Positions 52,459-60,617 of a DNA stretch of 64,000 bases are shown one piece after another. The position numbers and the translations under genes were made by a program. The notes under the pieces were generated by a model. The model was not told where the DNA came from, did no database searches, and saw nothing but the letters and a program-made list of their open reading frames with translations. The DNA comes from an uncultured Alphaproteobacteria bacterium (GTDB lineage Bacteria > Pseudomonadota > Alphaproteobacteria > RF32 > CAG-239), in contig CALXVZ010000001.1 of NCBI GenBank assembly GCA_944392235.1, forward strand, positions 83,059 to 147,058, given 5' to 3'. Each line of letters starts with the position of its first letter. Position 1 is the stretch's first letter.

Positions 52459-53364
52459 ATGAGCAAAAAATCTGTTTTTAATAGAAAAGCAAAATGGGCT
52501 ATTTATAAAGCTCATTGGTTCAATTCTTTTTTACCTTGGGAATACCATGTATTCTTGGTTAACCCTAATTGTTGTTCTAAGTATTATTTGCTGTCTTTTA
52601 TTCAAAACAATCAACTCTCTCCGGAGGCTGAATTGTTGTTGTATGAAAATTATGGAAAGGAATCTCCTTCTCTTCTGAAAAACTATATTCGAAATCAAGG
52701 AATTCAACAGCCATTATTGCTTAAAATTATTAAAGACAATGAGCTGAATTTGTTTAAATATTATCTTGGATTTAAAACAAATTTACATTATGTCCATGAA
52801 ACAATTTTATCTAATGAAGCTCAGATTGCTCTTATTAACACCAATAATCCTGCTTTTGTTCAAGAAGCTTTAGAATATGGTGTTAGATTCACATATGTTG
52901 CTTTTGCTGCTTTATTGCAACTTGGAAATTATGATATTTTTGAAATGTATTGTAAAAAATGCCTTAAGCTAAATTCTAATTCCTTCCTTGATGATTATTG
53001 GTTTGGAATATTGGCTGAACGCAATGATATTAAGTCTCTCTCGCTTCTTAGCTGCTACTTTATGCTGTCCTATAAGGCTTTGCTGAAGTTGATTGAGGCT
53101 GAACAAGATGATTTTCTTAAAGATTATTTCCAACGAGCTAATATCTGCGAAAGTATTCAATGCGCAATCGCTCAGAGCGAAAATAAAAAACTTGTTGCAT
53201 TGTATCTTAAGGCTAAACCTTTTGTTAAAAAAGCTCAAATTGCTTTCATTAAATCTAATTATAAAGATTTGATGAAATACTATTATGACCATTATGAATT
53301 TGATGATGATGTCATTACTTATTGGGCGGCGCTCAAGCAATTTAAAGCATTTTTAGATGTCTAG
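52459..53364 (+). CDS. Alpha-solenoid repeat protein 3
   Basis: The start at 52459 (MSKKSVFNRKAKWA) is chosen because it lies exactly 78 bases from TTGACT, as in copy 1; the frame opens at 52381 but would translate the promoter. The 301-residue protein has about nine units of the shared repeat (NELNLFKYYLGFKTNLHYVHE; ENKKLVALYLKAKPFVKKAQ; YKDLMKYYYDHYEFDDD). The basic N-terminus resembles that of solenoid 2. It is half the length of the other two, by deletion or by fewer repeat duplications. Function unknown. Confidence 0.6.
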   Translation: MSKKSVFNRKAKWAIYKAHWFNSFLPWEYHVFLVNPNCCSKYYLLSFIQNNQLSPEAELLLYENYGKESPSLLKNYIRNQGIQQPLLLKIIKDNELNLFKYYLGFKTNLHYVHETILSNEAQIALINTNNPAFVQEALEYGVRFTYVAFAALLQLGNYDIFEMYCKKCLKLNSNSFLDDYWFGILAERNDIKSLSLLSCYFMLSYKALLKLIEAEQDDFLKDYFQRANICESIQCAIAQSENKKLVALYLKAKPFVKKAQIAFIKSNYKDLMKYYYDHYEFDDDVITYWAALKQFKAFLDV

Positions 53365-53373
53365 CTTCTATGA

Positions 53374-53406
53374 AAAATACCCCAAGTCTTAAACTTGGGG
53401 TATTTT
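53374..53406. terminator. Bidirectional terminator between solenoid 3 and the MFS gene
   Basis: AAAATACCCCAAGT pairs perfectly with ACTTGGGGTATTTT over CTTAA, with T runs on both strands, between two convergent genes. Confidence 0.85.
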
Positions 53407-53411
53407 ATTTT

Positions 53412-54800
53412 CTAAAATTCTGAAATTGACTTTCCTTCTTTCCAGCTTTGTTCTATTTGCTCTAACGAGCGTCCTTTGGTTTCTGGTATATACTTCCATG
53501 TATAAAATAGACTAAATACACCTATCATTCCAAATATACCAAATGTTAGTGGCTCTCCTATAGCCTCTAATAATGTCGGAAAGATTAATGCTACTATAAA
53601 GTTAAATACAAAATTTGACATCGTAGCAATACTCATTGCAGTTCCTCTTATCGCTAATGGCATAATCTCTGATATTAGTATCCAACCGATTGGTCCTAAT
53701 GAAAATGCGAAACTTGCAATGAACATTATTATACTACCCATCGCAACCCATTTTGTATCATAACCGTAATTGCTGCTTAACCAAAATGATGTCGCAAGCA
53801 TAAATAAGCTTATTGTGATACCACTTAATCCCGCATATAGTAGTGGCTTACGCCCTACTTTATCTGTGAAGAATATTGCTACAAATGTCATTGCAAAATT
53901 AACAACCCCTACTCCAACAGATGCATATAATGCTCCGATGTTATCCGTAAAACCTGCTGCTTTAAATATGGTTGCAGCATAGTAGATGATTGTGTTAATT
54001 CCTGTGCATATTTGAATAAACATGATAAATACACCTACTAATACTGGGCGCATCATCCATTGTTCAAATACTTTTCCTTGCTTTTTGGCGCTACTCTTTA
54101 TCGTAGACTGAATTTCTTTGACTTGCTTATCCGCATCTTCTTCCGGATCAATCTTCTTAAAAATTTCCTTGGCTTCTCTATATCTTCGACGACTAATTAA
54201 CCAACGTGGTGTATCGCCAAGAAAACTTATTCCTACTAATAATATTACCGCAGGAACCAAGCCTGCTCCTAACATCCAACGCCAATTATATTCTGATAAT
54301 GCAAATATTCTATTGATTAAATATGAAAACAATATTCCCGCTGTTATCGCTAATTGATATAGTGATACCAACATTCCTCTTACTTTTTGTGGTGATAATT
54401 CTGATAAATATAAAGGAATGACAAAATTTACCATACCAATCGCCAATCCTAATATCATTCTACCAAATACCAACCAGCTTACACTTGGTGCAAAGCTACA
54501 TATTAATGAACCTATCCCAAAAATTGTGGCTGTTGCTATTATTACTTTTTTACGACCGTAAATATCTGCCAAGACACCATTTACAGCGGCTCCAATCACT
54601 GCTCCTACCAATGCGGAACTCACTACCCAACCTTGCTCTAGTGTGCTTAATGGCCAACTTTCATTAATATACAACAAGGCTCCGGATATTACGCCGGTAT
54701 CAAATCCTGATAATAAACCTCCTAATGAGGCTACTCCTGCTATAACATATAGCAAAAAATGCTTTATACGTTTTTGTGGGTGAATTGTTGCGGTATTCAT
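53412..54800 (-). CDS. MFS sugar porter (sugar:H+ symporter)
   Basis: The 462-residue protein has 12 hydrophobic helices and the sugar-porter signatures: GFDTGVISGAL in helix 1, LADIYGRKKV and TDKVGRKPLL (the D-R-x-G-R-R/K loops), ETKGRSLEQIE at the end (PETKG), and QQ/N-rich helix VGVFIMFIQICTGIN. The type resembles XylE/GalP. It would import a pentose or hexose with protons; substrate specificity cannot be read. ATG 54800 follows AAAGGATT. It is monocistronic and convergent with solenoid 3. Confidence 0.85.
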   Translation of the reverse strand: MNTATIHPQKRIKHFLLYVIAGVASLGGLLSGFDTGVISGALLYINESWPLSTLEQGWVVSSALVGAVIGAAVNGVLADIYGRKKVIIATATIFGIGSLICSFAPSVSWLVFGRMILGLAIGMVNFVIPLYLSELSPQKVRGMLVSLYQLAITAGILFSYLINRIFALSEYNWRWMLGAGLVPAVILLVGISFLGDTPRWLISRRRYREAKEIFKKIDPEEDADKQVKEIQSTIKSSAKKQGKVFEQWMMRPVLVGVFIMFIQICTGINTIIYYAATIFKAAGFTDNIGALYASVGVGVVNFAMTFVAIFFTDKVGRKPLLYAGLSGITISLFMLATSFWLSSNYGYDTKWVAMGSIIMFIASFAFSLGPIGWILISEIMPLAIRGTAMSIATMSNFVFNFIVALIFPTLLEAIGEPLTFGIFGMIGVFSLFYTWKYIPETKGRSLEQIEQSWKEGKSISEF

Positions 54801-54882
54801 TTGGGAATCCTTTCTCTGTTTTCTGTTTTTTATAGTTTAGCAAAAATAGTTTTAAAATTGCTTAATTATTTCTTTTTTGTTG

Positions 54883-54911
54883 TTGACAAAAATCGACAAA
54901 CAAGATATTCT
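54883..54911 (+). promoter_or_regulatory. Promoter of the 54937 gene
   Basis: TTGACA at 54883-54888, 17-base spacer, TATTCT at 54906-54911. Confidence 0.75.
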
Positions 54912-54936
54912 GTTGTCGGTTTAATATTATTTATTC

Positions 54937-55500
54937 ATGACTATGAAACGATTAATTATTTTTAGACATGGCAGTTATGACTTCTACAAGAATTTGACTG
55001 AGACTTGTGCTCAGGATCTCTTTCTAAAAGCTCGTCATATGATCAAATTTATAGGTCAACCTGCCGCTATTTTTACTTCCCCAATCAGAAGAGCTTGGCA
55101 AACAGCAAATGTTCTTAATCTGGCTTTCGGCATTGTTCCTCTTATTGAAAAAGAAGAGCTACAGGACTTTTCCGCTTTGAGTATTCCTTACTTTGCAAAA
55201 CGATTTGCTAGTGAAGCTCAACATGATTTTGCTAACGATAATGTTCTGGTTTGGGTTACTCATGAACCTTCTGTGCAAGAATTGCTAGGTATCACGCTGG
55301 ATACTTCGGAATGGCTTGTTCTTGAAGCTCCTGATTGGGAATGTATTTTTGAACCTAAACTGCGAAAAATCTATCGTTCTATTGATTTTTTGGTTTCTTG
55401 TGGATATTCTACTAACGAAGCTTTCCATAAATCAGTGGAATGGACGATGGATAAACTTTCTGAGGAGGAAATACAAAAAATTAACTCACTCTTAAGGTGA
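54937..55500 (+). CDS. Histidine phosphatase superfamily protein
   Basis: The 187-residue protein has the phosphohistidine motif IFRHGSYD (RHG at the N-terminus), SPIRRAWQTANVLNLA, an acidic Glu loop, and VTHEPSVQELLG with the second catalytic His. The family dephosphorylates proteins, sugars or nucleotides; the length fits SixA/AlpP-like or cofactor-independent mutase-like members. It has its own TTGACA promoter and a terminator right after, so it stands alone. Confidence 0.75.
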   Translation: MTMKRLIIFRHGSYDFYKNLTETCAQDLFLKARHMIKFIGQPAAIFTSPIRRAWQTANVLNLAFGIVPLIEKEELQDFSALSIPYFAKRFASEAQHDFANDNVLVWVTHEPSVQELLGITLDTSEWLVLEAPDWECIFEPKLRKIYRSIDFLVSCGYSTNEAFHKSVEWTMDKLSEEEIQKINSLLR

Positions 55501-55514
55501 TTTTCGCTCCTTTT

Positions 55515-55544
55515 AAAAACTCTCCTTTATTGGAGAGTTTTTTT
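55515..55544 (+). terminator. Rho-independent terminator
   Basis: AAAAACTCTCC pairs with GGAGAGTTTTT over TTTATT, with further T residues. Confidence 0.85.
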
Positions 55545-55587
55545 ATTCATTTATTTTTCTTATCTGTGTATTACTAAGTGGTAAATC

Positions 55588-56058
55588 CTATTTATTCTGC
55601 TTGCAGACATCTATCCATTCCGCTGTTTTTGTGTATTTTTCCAATTCTTGAGGTGTAACCTCTATGGCACTATTTGAACTTCCACATGCGGGATAAATAC
55701 TCTTAAACCTTTTCAATGATTCATCTAAATATATTTCCACACTTTCCGGAACATCAAATGGGCAAACTCCTCCCACCGCATGTCCTACACGTTCTAATAC
55801 TTCTTCTGGCGTCAGCATCTTGGCTTTTGTATGAAAATGTGTTTTATATTTTGAATTATCTAACTTACAATCTCCGGCCATAACAATTAAAACCGTTTTT
55901 CCCTTAATATCAAAAGATAGAGTTTTGGCTATTCTCCCCACTTCACAATGGGCTGCTTCTGCCGCTAACTCTACGGTTGCACTTGATGTCGGAAATTCAA
56001 TAATTCTGTTTTCCGCTTGAAATTGTGATAAATATTCTCGAACTTTTTCTATACTCAT
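55588..56058 (-). CDS. YbaK/EbsC family aminoacyl-tRNA deacylase
   Basis: The 156-residue protein has the YbaK core: IIEFPTSSATVELAAEA, a KTLSFDIKGK strand with the catalytic Lys region, GHAVGGVCPFDVP (the conserved GGxxP-type loop) and IYPACGSSNSAIEV. The family removes misacylated amino acids from tRNA, mainly Cys or Ala from tRNA-Pro. A free-standing deacylase of this kind complements ProRS. ATG 56058 follows AAGGAG. Monocistronic. Confidence 0.83.
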   Translation of the reverse strand: MSIEKVREYLSQFQAENRIIEFPTSSATVELAAEAAHCEVGRIAKTLSFDIKGKTVLIVMAGDCKLDNSKYKTHFHTKAKMLTPEEVLERVGHAVGGVCPFDVPESVEIYLDESLKRFKSIYPACGSSNSAIEVTPQELEKYTKTAEWIDVCKQNK

Positions 56059-56121
56059 TTTTACTCCTTAGATGATATATAGGAGCTTAATATTACTTAA
56101 AATTCATTTAACTTAATGCAT

Positions 56122-56151
56122 AAAAAAGGAGGCTATAAAAGCCCCCTCTTT
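56122..56151 (-). terminator. Terminator of the 56170 gene
   Basis: On the minus strand AAAGAGGGGGCT pairs with AGCCTCCTTTTTT over a 5-base loop. Confidence 0.65.
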
Positions 56152-56169
56152 ATTCTTTTTCTTTCCTTC

Positions 56170-56994
56170 CTACAATCGATATGTGGCTTCATTGCCATAT
56201 TCATCGTAGAAACGAACCAATGCACTACCATTGCCTGTTGTTACTTCTATTGAAGTGTAACCGGAACGGTAGATTACTGTTTGATGACGATATAAATCCA
56301 AATATGAGACATTACCGTTGATTTTTACTTTCAACTGTCTGTTATATCTGGTTAACGTCATATTACCGATATCTAATCTAGTCGGAGCATCTAATGCACC
56401 CCAGATATAATATCCTAACAAGCTGTCAAAGAACCTATCATGATATAGCCTATGACAGATAAACCTGTTATGATATCCTCCCCATCTATACCAATACCAA
56501 TCATTAAATATGCAATTATAATGATGGTGTAAGTAGTGGTGATGGTGGTGGAATACTGGTCTCCATGGACGATGTGGCGGAGGAGGGGCTATATAATGAC
56601 GAGATGATGGATTGTTTCTTTCATATATTCCATCTCTTCTCGGTTCTCTTGTTCTTGCTCCTCTCTGAATATTTGCTCGTGTTGGTTCAGTTACTCGTTC
56701 ATAACGCCAGTCTCTAGATGTTTGTGTTTCACTTCGATTAACTGTTGTGGTGCGAGATACTGTTCTGTCAGAGCTTCTATTTACCACTCTTTCTTGACGT
56801 TGCGGCAAACTTGTTCTTGCTCCACTTCGATTAACTGTTGTGGTGCGAGATATAGTTGTGCGTGTTGTTGAACGTTGAGGAACTGCTACGTTTGTTGTAT
56901 TAGAACGAGCTCCTCTTTCCACTCTCTGCGCGTAACCTTGAACTGCAGAAAGCATCATAACCATAATTGTTATGATAAAAATTTTTGGTTTCAT
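56170..56994 (-). CDS. Secreted His- and Arg/Thr-rich repeat protein
   Basis: The 274-residue protein has a signal peptide (to ...GYAQR), then an Arg/Thr/Ser-rich repeat region with two copies of SRTTTVNRS, a Pro/Arg stretch (APPPPHRPWRPV), and a strikingly His-rich segment FHHHHHYLHHHYN that would bind Ni2+, Cu2+ or Zn2+. A beta-rich C-terminal domain (about 200-274) follows. Location: periplasm or outer surface. The repeat and His cluster are unlike its neighbours. Function unknown, possibly metal storage or adhesion. Confidence 0.7.
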   Translation of the reverse strand: MKPKIFIITIMVMMLSAVQGYAQRVERGARSNTTNVAVPQRSTTRTTISRTTTVNRSGARTSLPQRQERVVNRSSDRTVSRTTTVNRSETQTSRDWRYERVTEPTRANIQRGARTREPRRDGIYERNNPSSRHYIAPPPPHRPWRPVFHHHHHYLHHHYNCIFNDWYWYRWGGYHNRFICHRLYHDRFFDSLLGYYIWGALDAPTRLDIGNMTLTRYNRQLKVKINGNVSYLDLYRHQTVIYRSGYTSIEVTTGNGSALVRFYDEYGNEATYRL

Positions 56995-57065
56995 AATATA
57001 TATATTTTTAATAGTTTTCTGCTACTAAATTAACATATATTTTCATTAGAGTCCAGTTTTTTTTG

Positions 57066-57800
57066 TCAATCTAATATTTTTATCAATAAATCTGACCACT
57101 TGGTTACGCCTTTTTGTATATCATCAAATTCTGTATCCTTAATTTCAATGACAGCATTTTCTAACCCAATATCTTCTCCACAAATGGCTGCGGCTCCTGT
57201 ATTATACTGGCGCATGTCATAAGGAACATTCGCATCTACTTTTAGTTCTTTATGACTCTGCAAACCTTTCAACAATTTTTCAGCAAAATTATTTGGTTTA
57301 ACATACAATATTCCAGCATTCCATGGACGATATGTTCCTCCTTTTAATTGAGGGGTAAAACCATGTATTGAAAATATTTTCGGGGTAATGCCTTTACTTT
57401 GTAAATCAGCAATCTTCTTTCTAATCGCTTCGTAATATGGACGGTGGAAATTCTCTATACGATATTTTCTTTCTTTATCGCTCAAATTTTGATTGCCTGG
57501 AATCAGCACTTTGTCACTTTCTTCCACTATCAAACTTGCTTCATTTTCCCTTCTATTATAATCTATAAATAAGCGTGAGTATCCGGCTATAAATGCTGTG
57601 CACCCTATTTTATGGGCCAGAGCCTCTGTCAGTTCTTTACACCCTTTATCTCGTGCTATGTGAGTATCTAATTTATGTGGCAATAAACCTAAATTCTTAT
57701 ACTGTTCCGGAATTATTGCCGATGCGTGTTCGCAGGTTAATATCAAGCTATTCTGAACATTTGGATTGATTACCTCATATACTTTATCTTGCTTTTGCAT
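57066..57800 (-). CDS. N-formylglutamate amidohydrolase-like enzyme
   Basis: The 244-residue protein matches the FGase family: LTCEHASAIIP at the N-terminus, THIARDKGCKEL, SRLFIDYNRRENE, and FSIHGFTPQL with metal-binding His/Asp residues. FGases cleave N-formyl-Glu or other N-acyl glutamates. It overlaps the amidoligase by 17 bases and is translated with it, an arrangement reported in genomic surveys of amidoligases, where such hydrolases may process or recycle the ligation product. Confidence 0.82.
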   Translation of the reverse strand: MQKQDKVYEVINPNVQNSLILTCEHASAIIPEQYKNLGLLPHKLDTHIARDKGCKELTEALAHKIGCTAFIAGYSRLFIDYNRRENEASLIVEESDKVLIPGNQNLSDKERKYRIENFHRPYYEAIRKKIADLQSKGITPKIFSIHGFTPQLKGGTYRPWNAGILYVKPNNFAEKLLKGLQSHKELKVDANVPYDMRQYNTGAAAICGEDIGLENAVIEIKDTEFDDIQKGVTKWSDLLIKILD

Positions 57801-59490
57801 CTCTCACCCTCTTTAAAAACCAGCTGTTATAGTACCCAAATTTTCCGGTTGCATTTATAGCATCAGCAACGTGACGCGCATAGACATTTTCTTCATAAAT
57901 GGTATGGGCATTCACTTTATTATTTGGTCGATATTGGTCATATGGTGTTTGATAGTAATAACTCAAAGGACCTAATATCGTCTTATTGTCTTCCACTAAA
58001 TTTTGCATCCAATTAAATTTATTTGCTAATGGTCTGTTTATATGAGTTCCCTCATTGTTAACAGCACTATTTACAAAGTCTCTATTGAATTGCAAAAAGG
58101 CTTCAACATATCTCGAATTGAAGTTAGCGTTCATATATCGAAATTCTACTGTTTTTGATGGCATGATGTTTAATGTTTTGTATTTGTGACCAAATCCCAC
58201 CATTTCTCTTAATTCATTCAAATCTTCACACATATCTGTCATCACGCATAAAAATGGATAATCTCTTTTGCCGTTAGAACTTAAATTTCTGCTGATATAT
58301 GTTGCATATAGTAATTTATTGTTACGGCGTTCCGGTGCTGCAAAATTGCCTACTATCATATCCTCATGTTGCATCATCCTTTTCACCAATCTTTTATATG
58401 TATCTAAATTGAACCCTTCGGCTGATACATGTTGATGTAGTGAACAATGCACATTCGCATGTCCTTTTTCAAAAGAATCCATTATTCGCAGACACTCTTT
58501 TTCATCTGCCTTAGATGTCATAATTCTGGATGCATATTCTACGGGTGCAAGACCTTTCATAGCTGCTAAACTTTCATCCCGTTCAATTACACCTGCCGCC
58601 TCTCCATCTGTATATACTTCAGGATTTTTGCTGCTGGTATATACTTTCTTCCAACCATGTTTTTGTTTTAAATATTCAATTAATTTCTCATAATCTCCAT
58701 ATTCTTCAGGAACGTAAAATTCTAACTCAAAGCCATTGGGACGATATTTACCATAACTCATTCCAGACATTGTTTCTATCTGAAACTGTTCTTTATAATC
58801 CCTGTATTGACCTTTTTTATATTCTTCCCCCATCTGATTACGCAATGATACGAATTTTTGAATTGTTCCCTTTCTGTATTGGTAGTTGTAGCGGGTATTA
58901 TATCGATATGATTTTGCTATATTGGATCGTAAATAATTATCTACAATATAGCGTGTTTTTTCTTTTGCTTGTCCTTCTTCTATGAATTGATAGTTTTCTG
59001 ATATTTTGTTTAAGATGTCGACAGAGATTGCTAAACCGTGCATATGCGAATATGGATAATTGGGTTTATACGTCCAATTACCAAATTCTGATACATAATC
59101 TTCCTCTTTCATAAAACTGTATGCGAATTGGCGAAATTCGAAACTAAATGTTTCTATTTTATCAATAATCGAAGATAATTCCGTATCTTTATGTAGGATT
59201 CCTGATTTTACAGAACAAAATTTTTCACAATCTATATTATAGTTATTAACGCTTTCTGTATATTCTTTAACGAAATTGTCAAAATGTTCCGATGTTTTTA
59301 TCGGGTATTTACGATTAAAATAATCTGCTAATTCTGCAAATGGTTCTACCATTGCATCTATATGCCAATCATAGTAAAATTGTTTAAAGCTTTTTTGACC
59401 AATCGTTTCAAAATAACTATTAAATGTGCTTTTTGTATCTACTACTGATACTGGTTCTTTTTTTATTTTCTTTTGATTATCTTTTAACAT
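57784..59490 (-). CDS. Amidoligase (COOH-NH2 ligase, glutamine-synthetase-like fold)
   Basis: The 568-residue protein has an N-terminal helical region of about 250 residues with no recognisable domain, then the amidoligase core: GFELEFYVPEE (253-263), a Glu/Asp region (ERDESL), VHCSLHQHVS (347-356) with metal/ATP-binding His, and TVEFRYMNANFNSR (447-460), the signature ending of the family. These enzymes form amide bonds between a carboxyl and an amine using ATP, often adding glutamate or amino acids to peptides, proteins or small molecules. It begins an operon with the FGase-like gene and is preceded by a long structured leader (59491-59746). Confidence 0.78.
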   Translation of the reverse strand: MLKDNQKKIKKEPVSVVDTKSTFNSYFETIGQKSFKQFYYDWHIDAMVEPFAELADYFNRKYPIKTSEHFDNFVKEYTESVNNYNIDCEKFCSVKSGILHKDTELSSIIDKIETFSFEFRQFAYSFMKEEDYVSEFGNWTYKPNYPYSHMHGLAISVDILNKISENYQFIEEGQAKEKTRYIVDNYLRSNIAKSYRYNTRYNYQYRKGTIQKFVSLRNQMGEEYKKGQYRDYKEQFQIETMSGMSYGKYRPNGFELEFYVPEEYGDYEKLIEYLKQKHGWKKVYTSSKNPEVYTDGEAAGVIERDESLAAMKGLAPVEYASRIMTSKADEKECLRIMDSFEKGHANVHCSLHQHVSAEGFNLDTYKRLVKRMMQHEDMIVGNFAAPERRNNKLLYATYISRNLSSNGKRDYPFLCVMTDMCEDLNELREMVGFGHKYKTLNIMPSKTVEFRYMNANFNSRYVEAFLQFNRDFVNSAVNNEGTHINRPLANKFNWMQNLVEDNKTILGPLSYYYQTPYDQYRPNNKVNAHTIYEENVYARHVADAINATGKFGYYNSWFLKRVRDAKAR

Positions 59491-59746
59491 TTTTTCCTCT
59501 TTTGGATTTTATTATTTCTCTGTCGTCTTCTTAAAGCCCTTGTTGTATCTCTAAGTGTTCGGGCTTTAAGCTTATGCGTAAAGCACTTAGAGTAAAGAGC
59601 CAATAAGGAGAATTATAATCATGCAAAGAGGAATATTTAGCACAACAATAGAATTCAGACTTATCGTTCTGAATCCATCTTCTAAAAAATTTTTGTGCTC
59701 ATTGGCTGTCATTGAATTAGCCTTTTTTATTTTCAACCTTCTAGTA
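59491..59746 (-). promoter_or_regulatory. Structured 5' leader of the amidoligase operon (riboswitch candidate)
   Basis: From a promoter at 59746-59775 the minus-strand transcript would have a leader of about 250 bases. It contains three nested stems: AGCCAAT/ATTGGCT (59707-59701 with 59604-59598), AGCACAA/TTGTGCT (59699-59693 with 59645-59639) and a terminal ATTCAGA/TCTGAAT (59674-59668 with 59659-59653). Closer to the start codon lie two 9-bp perfect stems that interlock: CTCTAAGTG/CACTTAG AG (59592-59584 with 59557-59549) and TTAAAGCCC/GGGCTTTAA (59569-59561 with 59539-59531), an H-type pseudoknot. The ATG at 59490 follows about 40 bases later with AGAGGAAAA. No known riboswitch class was recognised. 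Confidence 0.6.
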
Positions 59747-59775
59747 TTTTAGAAAATAAATATTTAATATGTCAA
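59746..59775 (-). promoter_or_regulatory. Promoter of the amidoligase operon
   Basis: On the minus strand TTGACA (59775-59770), 18-base spacer, TAAAAT (59751-59746), just after the apt stop. Confidence 0.65.
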
Positions 59776-59803
59776 TACTTTATTTTCTTTTTTTAAAAAT
59801 TTT

Positions 59804-60322
59804 TCAGCATTTTATTAAACTTATAATAGATGGAGCAGATTCTATTTTTTGCGACAATGCCGTTAGCTCTATTAAAAAAAGCCATCCAACCACTTTTCCT
59901 CCGACTCGTTTCACAATCCTATCTGCAGCTTGCACTGTTCCTCCGGTTGCTAGTAAGTCATCCACAATCAGCACTTTTTTACCTTCTTCAATAGAATCCT
60001 TGTGCATTTCTAGTGCATCAGTTCCATATTCCAATGCATACTCTTCATGTATTACCTCTGCCGGTAGTTTTCCTGGTTTTCGAACTATAACCAGCCCCGC
60101 ACCTTTTTTATATGCCAATGGTGCACCTATTAAATATCCCCTACTCTCGATTGCTGCAATATAATCTATGTCCATATCTTTTATTTGTGCATATAGATTA
60201 TCGATAATCGCTTTATATGTTTCAGGCTCTTTTAATGCTGTTGTTATATCTTTGAATATAATTCCTTTTTTAGGAAAATCTTTTATATTACGAATATGGG
60301 ATAATATTTTTTCAGGGGTCAT
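59804..60322 (-). CDS. apt: Adenine phosphoribosyltransferase
   Basis: The 172-residue enzyme has FPKKGIIFKDITTAL near the start, ESRGYLIGAPLA, and the PRPP motif KKVLIVDDLLATGGTVQAA. It converts adenine and PRPP to AMP in purine salvage. ATG 60322 has a GAGGAAA-type ribosome site. It is monocistronic, and about 30 bases after its stop lies the promoter of the amidoligase operon. Confidence 0.96.
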   Translation of the reverse strand: MTPEKILSHIRNIKDFPKKGIIFKDITTALKEPETYKAIIDNLYAQIKDMDIDYIAAIESRGYLIGAPLAYKKGAGLVIVRKPGKLPAEVIHEEYALEYGTDALEMHKDSIEEGKKVLIVDDLLATGGTVQAADRIVKRVGGKVVGWLFLIELTALSQKIESAPSIISLIKC

Positions 60323-60402
60323 TTTTCCTCTCTTTCTTTTTCATTCTAATCTTATTTTTTCAAAACAAAATAAAAAAATGTGTAAAATTTTAAATTATAC
60401 TA

Positions 60403-60431
60403 TTGACATTCTAAAAACCTTCGTATATAAA
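60403..60431 (+). promoter_or_regulatory. Promoter of tRNA-Thr
   Basis: TTGACA at 60403-60408, 17-base spacer, TATAAA at 60426-60431, 17 bases before the tRNA. Confidence 0.8.
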
Positions 60432-60447
60432 CTCTTTCGTTGTCGTT

Positions 60448-60523
60448 GCCGACATAGCTCAGTTGGTAGAGCTACTGATTTGTAATCAGTGGGTCCGCGG
60501 TTCGAGTCCGTGTGTCGGCACCA
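60448..60523 (+). tRNA. tRNA-Thr (anticodon TGT)
   Basis: Acceptor GCCGACA pairs with TGTCGGC; the D arm is AGCTCAGTTGGTAGAGC; the anticodon loop is TTTGTAA with TGT; the T arm is GCGGTTCGAGTCCGT. CCA is encoded at 60521-60523. Its 3' part (60477-60523) is repeated at 62952-62998, marking it as an integration site. Confidence 0.97.
60477..60523 (+). repeat. attL-like direct repeat within tRNA-Thr
   Basis: 47 bases from the anticodon loop to the 3' CCA, matching 62952-62998 with one difference (60492 G, 62967 A). Typical of tyrosine-recombinase att sites. Confidence 0.85.
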
Positions 60524-60527
60524 TCAT

Positions 60528-60559
60528 AAAAAAGGCCTCCATTGCGGAGGCTTTTTTTT
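60528..60559 (+). terminator. Terminator after tRNA-Thr
   Basis: AAAAAAGGCCTCC pairs with GGAGGCTTTTTT, with more T residues. Confidence 0.85.
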
Positions 60560-60617
60560 ATTATACTATATCTAAAATCAATACTAGCGATACTGTGACT
60601 GCTTATTTTCCTTTCAG

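Noticed and set aside
48652-53364. Ankyrin or TPR assignment for the solenoid proteins
   Set aside because: The residue pattern and 26-28 residue period do not match the 33-34 residue consensus of either family.
59491-59746. Identification of the leader as a known pseudoknot riboswitch (SAM-II, preQ1)
   Set aside because: Loop and stem sequences do not match the conserved bases of those classes.
59621-59752. Plus-strand 43-codon ORF with a good AAGGAG before ATG 59621
   Set aside because: It lies entirely inside the structured minus-strand leader of the amidoligase; no plus-strand promoter was found, and its SD and codons coincide with the paired stems.
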